From contig DAIRVC010000005.1 of NCBI GenBank assembly GCA_036803025.1, positions 1 to 42,360 of the forward strand: a stretch of 42,360 bases of DNA, in the 5' to 3' direction. The DNA is from DAIRVC01 sp036803025 (GTDB lineage: Bacteria; Chloroflexota; Anaerolineae; Anaerolineales; E44-bin32). The first letter of the stretch is position 1. Each line of letters begins with the position of its first letter. Positions 1 to 6,457 of the stretch are shown here, in pieces. Both the position numbers and the translations under genes were made by a program. The notes beneath the pieces are model-generated. The model searched no databases, was not told the DNA's origin, and worked only from the letters and a program-made list of their open reading frames with translations.

Positions 1-115
1 GCCCGAGCGGCTCGCCCGCCGGCGCCATCCCATGCGCGACGATGGCGGCGCCCTCCGCCACAACCGTGCCAGGATTGAGATCGAACCGAAGATCGATTTC
101 GCGGCCCGGGCAGCG
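1..115 (-). CDS. Internal fragment of an Hsp70-like protein (runs off the window start)
   Basis: One minus-strand frame from about 115 down to the window edge reads like the end of an Hsp70/actin-fold ATPase domain, with the stretch NPGTVVAEGAAIVA. Hsp70-family proteins carry a similar DP-x-x-VVA-x-GAA stretch in their ATPase domain. No start or stop is visible. Upstream of about 115 the protein-like character fades and an asparaginase-like frame begins on the opposite strand. The fragment is short, so the family call is an inference from one motif; it could also be chance coding on the antisense strand. Confidence 0.28.
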
Positions 116-116
116 C

Positions 117-281
117 GCGCGCAGCCGGGTTGTGGCTTCGGTTCTGGAGCAGCTAGGCGTGCTGGGTGCGTCGGAGATCGAGCGGCTGTCAGCCTTCCTC
201 GAGACCCGCCTGACGAATTGGCGCGGGTTGGTCGTGGGCGAGATGCGCCCCTGTCTCCAGTTGGAGCGGACGGGGTTGTGA
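117..281 (+). CDS. C-terminal fragment of an asparaginase II family protein
   Basis: The last 54 residues of a protein are visible, ending in TNWRGLVVGEMRP shortly before the stop codon. The tail of the bacterial asparaginase II family (the PF06089 type, unrelated to classical L-asparaginases) has the pattern N-x-x-G-x-VGE-x-R-P. The preceding helix VVASVLEQLGVL also fits. Upstream of about 117 the frame stays open but no longer resembles the family, so most of the gene is missing. The stop codon TGA overlaps the GTG start of rsmG, so the two were probably translationally coupled. The family name is from motif memory only. Confidence 0.42.
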   Translation, partial: ARSRVVASVLEQLGVLGASEIERLSAFLETRLTNWRGLVVGEMRPCLQLERTGL

Positions 282-1009
282 CGGTCGCGGGCACGCGATT
301 CGACCTGACGGCAGCCGTGTACTCCCTGCTGGGGTTGCGGCTGACGCGCCGTCAGACGGAGGCGCTGGGCTGGTATGCGACCGAGCTCATCTCCTGGAAC
401 CAGCGCTTCAACCTGACGGCGATCACCGACCCGGCCGAGATCGAGAGCAAGCACTTCCTCGATTCACTCTCCTGCCTGCTGGCGATGCGGGAGAGACAAG
501 CCGACCGCGTTGTCGATATCGGCACTGGGGCGGGCTTCCCCGGTCTGCCGCTCAAGATCGTTTGTCCTCAGCTTCAGATGACCCTGGTCGAGGCGACCGG
601 CAAGAAGCTGGACTTCTGCCGCCACATCGTGCAGGGGCTGGGGCTCGAGCATGTGGACCTGGTTCACGGGCGGGCGGAAGATATCGGCCACTCGCCGGCC
701 CATCGTCAGTCGTACGACTGGGCGGTCGCTCGCGCAGTCGCATCCATGCCGGTGCTGGTGGAATACTTGCTGCCGTTGCTGCGTCTGGGCGGCCGGGCGG
801 TGGCGCAGAAGGGCGAGAGCGGCCCGGCTGAGGCGCATGCCGCGGAGGCCGCACTGAAGGTCCTGGGCGGCCGCACGCATCAAGTCATTCGCGTGGAACT
901 GCCCGGTGTCGCCGAGGTGCGCTTCCTGGTCGTGGTGGAGAAGGCGGCTGCTACGCCGCCGGAGTATCCACGCCGGGCCGGGCTCCCGGCCAAACGTCCG
1001 CTCGGCTAG
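278..1009 (+). CDS. rsmG: 16S rRNA (guanine527-N7)-methyltransferase RsmG
   Basis: This protein would use S-adenosylmethionine to methylate N7 of G527 (E. coli numbering) in the 530 loop of 16S rRNA. It shows the family N-terminus (WNQRFNLTAI, then KHFLDSL) and the Rossmann SAM loop DIGTGAGFPG at about residues 80-89. GTG at 278 is preferred as the start because it overlaps the preceding stop (GTGA) and gives 243 residues, near the usual family length; the frame itself is open further upstream. The C-terminal 20 residues are a Pro/Arg-rich tail beyond the fold. The gene ends 28 bp from the convergent lipoprotein gene. In many bacteria rsmG lies close to the replication origin. Confidence 0.93.
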   Translation: MTVAGTRFDLTAAVYSLLGLRLTRRQTEALGWYATELISWNQRFNLTAITDPAEIESKHFLDSLSCLLAMRERQADRVVDIGTGAGFPGLPLKIVCPQLQMTLVEATGKKLDFCRHIVQGLGLEHVDLVHGRAEDIGHSPAHRQSYDWAVARAVASMPVLVEYLLPLLRLGGRAVAQKGESGPAEAHAAEAALKVLGGRTHQVIRVELPGVAEVRFLVVVEKAAATPPEYPRRAGLPAKRPLG

Positions 1010-1037
1010 GGGCGATGTGCGGGCGGACGCCCGGGTC

Positions 1038-1916
1038 TCAATCCGGGGGCGCGCTGACAGCGGGTTCCGGCCAGGGGATTGCCGCCCAGCGCGTGTAGCC
1101 GTGCTTCTCGACGGTGTAGATGCGTCCGTGTGAAGGTTCTGAGCAGCCCGGCTCGTCAGGTATGAAAGCCAGCGTCTGATCCCAGCGAGTAGGATAGAAG
1201 ACCAGCTCACCGGCCTGGCACACCCAGGCCTCGATCAGGTACCCCCGGTAGTCATCCTCGCTCATCCATACCGGCTGCCAGGAAACCACAACCTCATCGC
1301 CCTCGCGTTCGGCATGCACACCCCGCGGCGGCTGGTAGAGACGCGAGTAGGGCAGCGGGGATTCGTAAACGTCAAGCGCGATGATGTCGCCCGTGATCTC
1401 CAGCAGGGAGGCATTCACCCAGCAGTAGTCCATGTACGAGTTCGGGTCGACGTACACCCACGTTCCGGTCTCGTTGCGGTGGAGGATGCGCACGCGCTCG
1501 CGTGGATAGAGGGTCCATTCGTGCAGGTAGACGGCGCCAGGGCCGAAGCGGCAGTTGGACATGACCTGCACCACGCCGCGCGGGTAGTTGATTGTCGGGG
1601 TGAGCGTGATCGTCGGCGTGCGCGTCGGCGTGGACGTGCGCGTGGGCGTGAGGGTGATCGTCGGGGTCTCCGTCGCTGTCGGTGTCAGGCTGGCGGTCGG
1701 TGTTCGGGTGGGGGTTGAGGTGTGGGTAGGCGTTGGTGTGGCGCTGGGTGTGATGGTGGCGGTCGGCGTCTCGGTCGGTGTCGGCGTGGGTGAGGCGAAG
1801 AGCCCGGCCAGTGCGCCGGACGGAGAACAGGCGCTGAGAACGATTCCAGCCAGCCAGACTGCCAGGCTCGGTCCCCGGCGAACTCGCTTGACAGAGCCTT
1901 CACCCCGCTGGTTCAC
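1038..1916 (-). CDS. SH3-like domain lipoprotein with a long Thr/Pro linker
   Basis: This is an exported lipoprotein of unknown role. A basic n-region and hydrophobic stretch lead to the lipobox LSAC, with the lipidated Cys at about residue 30 if GTG 1916 is the start. About 75 residues of TPTPT-type repeats follow and would hold the folded part away from the membrane. The middle segment (VQVMSNCRFGPGAVYLHEWTL onward, split here from the rest) resembles bacterial SH3 domains: R-x-GPG, then a Val/Arg-rich strand and TWVYVDP. A C-terminal domain with WQPV and WAAIPW is unassigned, perhaps fibronectin-III-like. ATG at 1940 is an alternative start, but GTG 1916 has GAGAGAG just upstream. The gene sits downstream of yceI and a strong hairpin. 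Confidence 0.72.
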   Translation of the reverse strand: MNQRGEGSVKRVRRGPSLAVWLAGIVLSACSPSGALAGLFASPTPTPTETPTATITPSATPTPTHTSTPTRTPTASLTPTATETPTITLTPTRTSTPTRTPTITLTPTINYPRGVVQVMSNCRFGPGAVYLHEWTLYPRERVRILHRNETGTWVYVDPNSYMDYCWVNASLLEITGDIIALDVYESPLPYSRLYQPPRGVHAEREGDEVVVSWQPVWMSEDDYRGYLIEAWVCQAGELVFYPTRWDQTLAFIPDEPGCSEPSHGRIYTVEKHGYTRWAAIPWPEPAVSAPPD

Positions 1917-2000
1917 ATCATCTCTCTCGGCTGCGCGCATTCTAGAAGGCGGCGCTTGAGCTGGCAAGGGAACCGAGGTCCTGGGCGCCGCCCGCAGCGA

Positions 2001-2044
2001 GAATCGGAGCCGGCCGCGCCGATCGGCGCGGCCGGCTCCGATTC
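2001..2044. terminator. Perfect 44-bp palindrome, probable terminator of the YceI gene
   Basis: The two 22-base halves are exact reverse complements around a GATC centre, so the RNA would form about a 20-bp stem with a 4-nt loop. It lies just beyond the stop codon of the minus-strand YceI gene and before the next minus-strand gene. No U-tract follows in either direction, so termination efficiency is uncertain. Confidence 0.55.
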
Positions 2045-2066
2045 AAGGAATCCTCGCACTGCGTGG

Positions 2067-2774
2067 TCAGGAGGCCTGTGCAACGAACTCGAACTCCAGG
2101 ATGACCTCGTCTGAGACGTCGGCGACCGAGGGTACGGAGGGAATCGTCAGCCCGAAGTCCGAGCGCAGGATGGTCGCCCGGGCCAGGCCGGTCAGGCGTG
2201 TGGGCGACTCGGCGGCCAGGTCGATGTTGAACGTCACCGGGACCGTTACGTCACGGACGGTCAGATCCCCGCTGACTGTGAAGGACAGGCTGTCCCCCGG
2301 TGACACGGCCGCCGGCAGTCCGCCGATCGAGGTCGGTGCGAAGGTGATGGTCGGAAACTCGCCGGTCTGCAGGATGAAGTTGTTGATGGCGCCGTTGCGG
2401 AAACCGTTGTCGGTCGAAAGCGTGGCAGCCTCGATCTCGACCGGCCCGAGCGTGCTCTGCGTCGGGCTGGCCGTCTGGATGCGGATTTCGCCGCTGACCG
2501 CGTTGGTGACACCGACGACGGTATTGGGGGAGCCTCGCAGGATCTCATCGATGAAGAAGCGCGCCTCGCTCTCCTCGGCCAGGATGTGGAAGACCACTTC
2601 GGGCTGCGCGGCTGCTGGCGATGTGGGGACGTCCGTCGGATCCGGTTCAGCTGGCGCGAGGGTGGACGTCGCCGGGCTGGCGGCGATAGGCGTGGAGGTC
2701 TGGCCGGCACAGGCTGTCAACAGCGCGGCGGCGGCCAGGGCGACGAGAGTGAATCGAGGGACTGAGACGTTCAT
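2067..2774 (-). CDS. YceI-like lipoprotein
   Basis: This is a 235-residue lipoprotein with a signal peptide and lipobox LTAC (Cys about residue 22). A short Ser/Pro/Thr linker leads into a YceI-like lipocalin-fold domain. Family traits are the opening Phe-x-Ile strand, the FRNGAINNFILQTGEFPTI region (the usual R-D-x-H-x-x-x-x-x-F-x-x-x-x-FP element) and GDLTVRDVTVPVTF, which matches the G-x-L-T-i-x-g-x-t strand. YceI proteins bind amphiphilic or isoprenoid molecules; the ligand here is unknown. ATG 2774 is chosen for its strong Shine-Dalgarno AAAGGAGG; the frame is open nine codons further. A -10-like box with a TG extension lies 26 nt upstream of the start. Confidence 0.85.
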   Translation of the reverse strand: MNVSVPRFTLVALAAAALLTACAGQTSTPIAASPATSTLAPAEPDPTDVPTSPAAAQPEVVFHILAEESEARFFIDEILRGSPNTVVGVTNAVSGEIRIQTASPTQSTLGPVEIEAATLSTDNGFRNGAINNFILQTGEFPTITFAPTSIGGLPAAVSPGDSLSFTVSGDLTVRDVTVPVTFNIDLAAESPTRLTGLARATILRSDFGLTIPSVPSVADVSDEVILEFEFVAQAS

Positions 2775-2799
2775 TCCTGCCTCCTTTGGCGAAGGGCGC

Positions 2800-2808
2800 A
2801 TCCTACCA
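2800..2808 (-). promoter_or_regulatory. Possible extended -10 element for the YceI gene
   Basis: On the minus strand TGGTAGGAT ends 26 nt before the ATG at 2774, and the Shine-Dalgarno lies between them. No convincing -35 hexamer is present. It would allow expression independent of recF upstream. Confidence 0.35.
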
Positions 2809-2924
2809 TACGCAAGGGGGGCGCGGAATGGATTTCCACCTTAGCGGGTGATGAGTATCCGTTGGGAATCGAGTGGCCGTCCGTCGCCCGGCCGGCCCGG
2901 TCACGGCGGGAGCATGGCGGGGAG

Positions 2925-4148
2925 CTACTTGCGGCGCAGACTCCCGGCCTCGACGTGCCAGATGGTCGACTGCTGGCGGAAGGTGCCGGTGAACATGTCC
3001 ACGTCGGCGCACGTCAGGATGGCCTGCTCGGCCCCGGAGAGTCGCTGCAGGAGCGCCTGACGGCGGGGGATATCCAGCTCCGCCAGGACTTCGTCCAGGA
3101 GGAGCGCCGGCCACTCCCCGCTGCGAGCGTGCATCCATTCAACTTCGGCCAGCTTGAGGCTGAGCATGGCCGTGCGGTTCTGGCCGCGCGAGCCGTACGT
3201 CCCCAGATCGACGCCGTTCGACCACACCCGGAAGTCGTCACGGTGCGGACCGAGGAGGGTCACACCGCGGGCGATCTCTTCGGCGCGCGTCTCCTCGAGG
3301 GCCCGGCGCAGGCCGTCGCGGATGTCCGCCTCAGCGATGCCGGTCCGGTCCAGCGGCGCGGCCAGCGGAAGGCCGAGCTGACCGGCGGGACGGGGCAGCG
3401 GATCGAAGGCGGGCTGATAGTCGAGGCGCAGCCTCTCCAGGTCGTTGGTCAGTTGGGCGTGGAGGGGAGAAGCCAGGCGGTCGAGCTCGCTGAGCGCCAA
3501 GGAGCGGCCGCGGATGAGCAGCGCGCCGGTCTCGGCCAGTCTCTCGTCCCAGAAGGCGAGCTGCGGCGACGCATGGTTGGCCGGAGCGCCGTTGCCGCGC
3601 TCCTGGAGCTGTTTGAGCAATGCATTGCGCTGCGCCAGGATGCGGGCGTATTCGGCCAGGGCCTCGGCGTAGTGCAGATCGGCCTGACACACGGTCGCGT
3701 CCAGATAGCGGCGCCGATCGCCGGGCGAGCCCTCGATCACGCGCAGGTCCTGTGGCAGGAACAGCACCGCGTTCAGTCCGCTGCCCAGGTCGCGCGACCG
3801 GCGCCGAATGCCGTTGAGCAGGATCTCCTTTTGCAGGCGCGGTTCCTCGGCCGGGGCGGGCGGCTCGAGCACCAGGCGGATCTCGATGCGATGCGGTCGG
3901 CCGCCGCGCACGATCTCGCCGATCAGGCGGGCGAACGGCGCCGGCTCGCGCAGCGCCAGGAAGTTGATCAGTTGGCGGTCGGTGGCGGTGTGCGGGGAGG
4001 AGGCCCCGGCCAGATAGTAGATCGCTTCCAGCAGGCTGGTCTTGCCCTGGGCGTTTGCGCCCACGACCAGCACCGGGCCGGCCGGAATGTCCGTGTCCAG
4101 GCGGATGAAATTGCGAAAGTTCGTCAGGGAGAGGTGGGCCAGGCGCAT
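2925..4148 (-). CDS. recF: DNA replication/repair protein RecF
   Basis: RecF is an SMC-like ATPase that binds DNA gaps with RecO and RecR to load RecA. The 407-residue protein opens with the family start LAHLSLTNFRNF. It has Walker A GANAQGKT at residues 30-37, a central coiled-coil-like region, and the C-terminal signature (SRGQNRTAMLSLKLAE) followed by Walker B (PALLLDEVLAELD). ATG 4148 is chosen because the family N-terminus begins exactly there, although the frame runs 33 codons further. It starts 50 bp after the deformylase stop, so it is probably the last gene of that operon. The usual dnaN neighbour is absent; dnaA lies about 32 kb away. Confidence 0.95.
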   Translation of the reverse strand: MRLAHLSLTNFRNFIRLDTDIPAGPVLVVGANAQGKTSLLEAIYYLAGASSPHTATDRQLINFLALREPAPFARLIGEIVRGGRPHRIEIRLVLEPPAPAEEPRLQKEILLNGIRRRSRDLGSGLNAVLFLPQDLRVIEGSPGDRRRYLDATVCQADLHYAEALAEYARILAQRNALLKQLQERGNGAPANHASPQLAFWDERLAETGALLIRGRSLALSELDRLASPLHAQLTNDLERLRLDYQPAFDPLPRPAGQLGLPLAAPLDRTGIAEADIRDGLRRALEETRAEEIARGVTLLGPHRDDFRVWSNGVDLGTYGSRGQNRTAMLSLKLAEVEWMHARSGEWPALLLDEVLAELDIPRRQALLQRLSGAEQAILTCADVDMFTGTFRQQSTIWHVEAGSLRRK

Positions 4149-4198
4149 TCGCGGCGATTGTAGCACACGCGCCGCCGCCTCAGCCGGGAGGGCTGACG

Positions 4199-4726
4199 TC
4201 AGTCGGCCGGGGGGACCTGCTCGCCCTGGGCGTCCTCGACGCGCCACATGCGCGTGGCCCGGTCGGTGTACAGAACGCCGTCCAGATGATCGATTTCGTG
4301 CTGGAAGATGCGCGCCAGCCAGCCCTCGGCCTTGATGCGTACGGCCTGGCCCTTGCGGTCGAGGGCGCGGACGCTGACGGTTTGGGCGCGCTCGACCTCG
4401 CCGAAGTAGCCGGGCACGGACAGGCAGGCCTCATTGGCCACGACGGTCTCGGGCGAGCGGCGCACGATCTCGGGATTGACCAGCGCGTACAGCCGGGCGG
4501 GCGGGGCGGGAGCTTCCGGATCCTCAGGCGGATCGGCGTACTCGATGACGATCACGCGCTGTCCGACTGCAATCTGCGGCGCCGCCAGGCCCACGCCCGG
4601 GGCGGCGCGCATGGTCTCGATCATGTCGTCGATCAGCGTCTGGACTTCGGGGGTGATGGACCGGACCTTGCGGGCCCGTTGTCGCAGGGCCGCGTTGGCC
4701 GGGGTGATGATCTCTCGGACCGCCAT
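4199..4726 (-). CDS. def: Peptide deformylase
   Basis: This Fe(II)-type hydrolase removes the formyl group from the initiator methionine of new proteins. All three family motifs are present: GVGLAAPQ, EACLS (the usual EGCLS with Gly replaced by Ala, the Cys being the metal ligand) and QHEIDHLDG, which gives the two His ligands and the catalytic Glu. The length of 175 residues is normal. A charged insertion (DPPEDPEAPAPP) lies between motifs I and II. The ATG is one base beyond the stop codon of the upstream gene (TAG-C-ATG), implying translational coupling. Confidence 0.95.
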   Translation of the reverse strand: MAVREIITPANAALRQRARKVRSITPEVQTLIDDMIETMRAAPGVGLAAPQIAVGQRVIVIEYADPPEDPEAPAPPARLYALVNPEIVRRSPETVVANEACLSVPGYFGEVERAQTVSVRALDRKGQAVRIKAEGWLARIFQHEIDHLDGVLYTDRATRMWRVEDAQGEQVPPAD

Positions 4727-4727
4727 G

Positions 4728-6365
4728 CTACTCTCTACCGCTACGATTGGCGCGCCTGCCCTCTTGACGCTGCCCAACTTCCCGATGATAAGCGCTCAGC
4801 CATTCTACCATCTCTTGCTGACGACGCTGACGATCGCCGGTCTTCTTGCGCTCGAAAAGCGCCTCCTGATAACGGACGATATCCTGCTGGACGCCGGATG
4901 GATCGAAGACGCCCTCGAACACGAACTCAGTCGTCCCGACGGAGGCGATGACGTTCCCGTAATTCAGCAGCAGGCCGGCCAGGCCCTTGCGCTCGACCTC
5001 CGTTCCCAGGATGTTCTCCAGCGGGGCGACCTTGCGCTCTTCACGCGCCAGCGGCTTCTTGTAGATATCCAGGATCTGGTCGGCGGTCAGCTGGTAGATA
5101 TCGTTGATCCAGTCGACGTATTGATACAACCACCACAGGCACTGCGGGATCAGGAGCAGCACCCCGGCGGCCAGGGCGGCGCCGCTGGGCGAGGTGCCCA
5201 GCAGCCCGCTCAGGCTGGCACCCAGATAGCCGGCCGTGAGCAGGATCAGCACCGACGGGGCGAAGGTGGCGCGCAGCAGCACCGCCCAGTGCTTGCGATA
5301 GGTAATCACGCCCTGATCCTCGAAACGGACCTGGAAGGTCCAGCGATCGAGTCCGGCTGTGCGCGTCGGCGCCGGGGCGACCGCGGACGGCGGGCGGGTC
5401 ATGGGCGTGCTCTCCGGCGGCGCCTCCAGCCTCTGCTGGAGCGCCTGCTCGATAGCCTGGCGGTCGGCCTGTTGCTCCTGAGTCTGCATGCGCCGCCAGT
5501 GCTCTTCGACCATCGCCGCCATCGCCGCCGGGTTGCTGACCGAGCGGAACACGATCTTGCCGGTGTAGGTTCTGATGGTGACGTCGCCGTAGTCGATCAG
5601 GCGTCCGACAACCTCGGTCGCCACGCTGACCGACAGCACCATGCGCAGCGGCGCTTCCTGGCGGCTGTCGTACAGTCCGATGACCTTCTCCAGCCACACG
5701 GCGCGCCGATTGGTGACCATGTAGTAGTCATTGGTCCAGTCGATCCACTGCCAGGCGGCGAAGGCGAGGGCGACAAGGCCCAGTCCCCCGCCCAGCCAGC
5801 GCAGGCCGAGGCGCTCGCTCAGAAGCATGGCGATCGCCGCGGCCAGCAGGACCGCCGGGAGCACGAGGCCCTGCGCCAGCTTGAGGGGATGGCGCCGGGC
5901 GAGGGCGTAAACGACCTCGTCCGGCTCGAGCCAGCGGAAGCGCTGCCGCTGGGCAAGCCGCCGGCTCTGGGCGGCGAACCGCAGACTCGCCAGAGCGGAG
6001 GGATGGGCGTGCAGGAATGCCCCGAGCGTGTTGCGGTCCCAGCGGTAGATGACAGCCGGGCTGACTGCCCGGGCCGAGGTGTACAGCGGTTGATGCGTGA
6101 GAAGCTCGTAGTCGGCCAGCGTGTCGCCGGCGACCAACTGCGCCAGCCGGCCGGCGTCCTTGCCCGGCTCCTGGCGCAGGATCTCGACCGTCCCACTGCC
6201 GATCAGGTACAGGGCGTCGGCCGCAGCCCCCTGCCGCAGGAAGGTTTCACCGGGGGCGAATTCTCGGCGCGTGAGCGAGCCGGCCAGGGATTCGAGCTCC
6301 TCGTCCGACACGTCGCGCAGGAATTGCGACCGGCGCAGGATGGTCAGCAGCACGGCGTCGCTCAT
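4728..6365 (-). CDS. Membrane protein with a cyclic-nucleotide-binding-like domain and two bPH2 domains
   Basis: Residues about 10-125 look like a cNMP-binding beta-barrel (GETFLRQGAAADALYLIGSGTVEI is the classic strand region, here split from what follows). The phosphate-binding cassette is degenerate: LADYELL replaces FGE, and the usual Pro-Arg is Pro-Leu. Cyclic nucleotide binding is therefore doubtful. A pair of hydrophobic helices (about 165-205) and a bPH2 domain (YYMVTNRRAVWLEKVIGLYD) follow. A Pro-rich linker then leads to a second helix pair and a second bPH2 domain (YQLTADQILDIYKKPL). This layout suggests a membrane-anchored scaffold or sensor; the function is unknown. It begins the def-recF operon, and its start lies almost directly behind a TGCTAGAAT box. 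Confidence 0.75.
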   Translation of the reverse strand: MSDAVLLTILRRSQFLRDVSDEELESLAGSLTRREFAPGETFLRQGAAADALYLIGSGTVEILRQEPGKDAGRLAQLVAGDTLADYELLTHQPLYTSARAVSPAVIYRWDRNTLGAFLHAHPSALASLRFAAQSRRLAQRQRFRWLEPDEVVYALARRHPLKLAQGLVLPAVLLAAAIAMLLSERLGLRWLGGGLGLVALAFAAWQWIDWTNDYYMVTNRRAVWLEKVIGLYDSRQEAPLRMVLSVSVATEVVGRLIDYGDVTIRTYTGKIVFRSVSNPAAMAAMVEEHWRRMQTQEQQADRQAIEQALQQRLEAPPESTPMTRPPSAVAPAPTRTAGLDRWTFQVRFEDQGVITYRKHWAVLLRATFAPSVLILLTAGYLGASLSGLLGTSPSGAALAAGVLLLIPQCLWWLYQYVDWINDIYQLTADQILDIYKKPLAREERKVAPLENILGTEVERKGLAGLLLNYGNVIASVGTTEFVFEGVFDPSGVQQDIVRYQEALFERKKTGDRQRRQQEMVEWLSAYHREVGQRQEGRRANRSGRE

Positions 6366-6372
6366 ACAACCG

Positions 6373-6381
6373 ATTCTAGCA
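6373..6381 (-). promoter_or_regulatory. Extended -10 promoter giving a probably leaderless transcript
   Basis: On the minus strand TGCTAGAAT ends only 7 nt before the ATG at 6365. Initiation at the usual 6-7 nt spacing would fall on or next to the A of ATG. No -35 hexamer is recognisable. It would drive the cNMP/bPH2-def-recF operon. Confidence 0.6.
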
Positions 6382-6422
6382 CGCCGGCACGTGTCGCACC
6401 CGCGAGCGGGGCGCGACCCACA

Positions 6423-6431
6423 TGCTATAAT
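6423..6431 (+). promoter_or_regulatory. Extended -10 promoter of ftsK
   Basis: TGCTATAAT on the plus strand stands 26 nt before the GTG start of ftsK, with GGGAG between them. It is about 45 bp from the divergent promoter of the minus-strand operon, so the two promoters share one short control region. Confidence 0.6.
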
Positions 6432-6457
6432 CCCGCGGCACCGGGAGACCAGCGTTC

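Noticed and set aside
75..92. GGTTCGATCTCAATCC on the minus strand resembling a tRNA T-arm
   Set aside because: The stem does not pair as a T-arm and no acceptor or anticodon arms surround it; the sequence fits the Hsp70-like frame instead.
1588..1959. Val/Gly-rich plus-strand open frame opposite the SH3-like lipoprotein
   Set aside because: It is the antisense image of the Thr/Pro repeat region; the minus-strand frame has a lipobox and a recognisable domain.
2862..4163. Long plus-strand open frame opposite recF
   Set aside because: RecF on the minus strand carries all family motifs; the plus frame is Gln/Gly/Arg-rich with no recognisable domain, as expected of an antisense shadow in GC-rich DNA.
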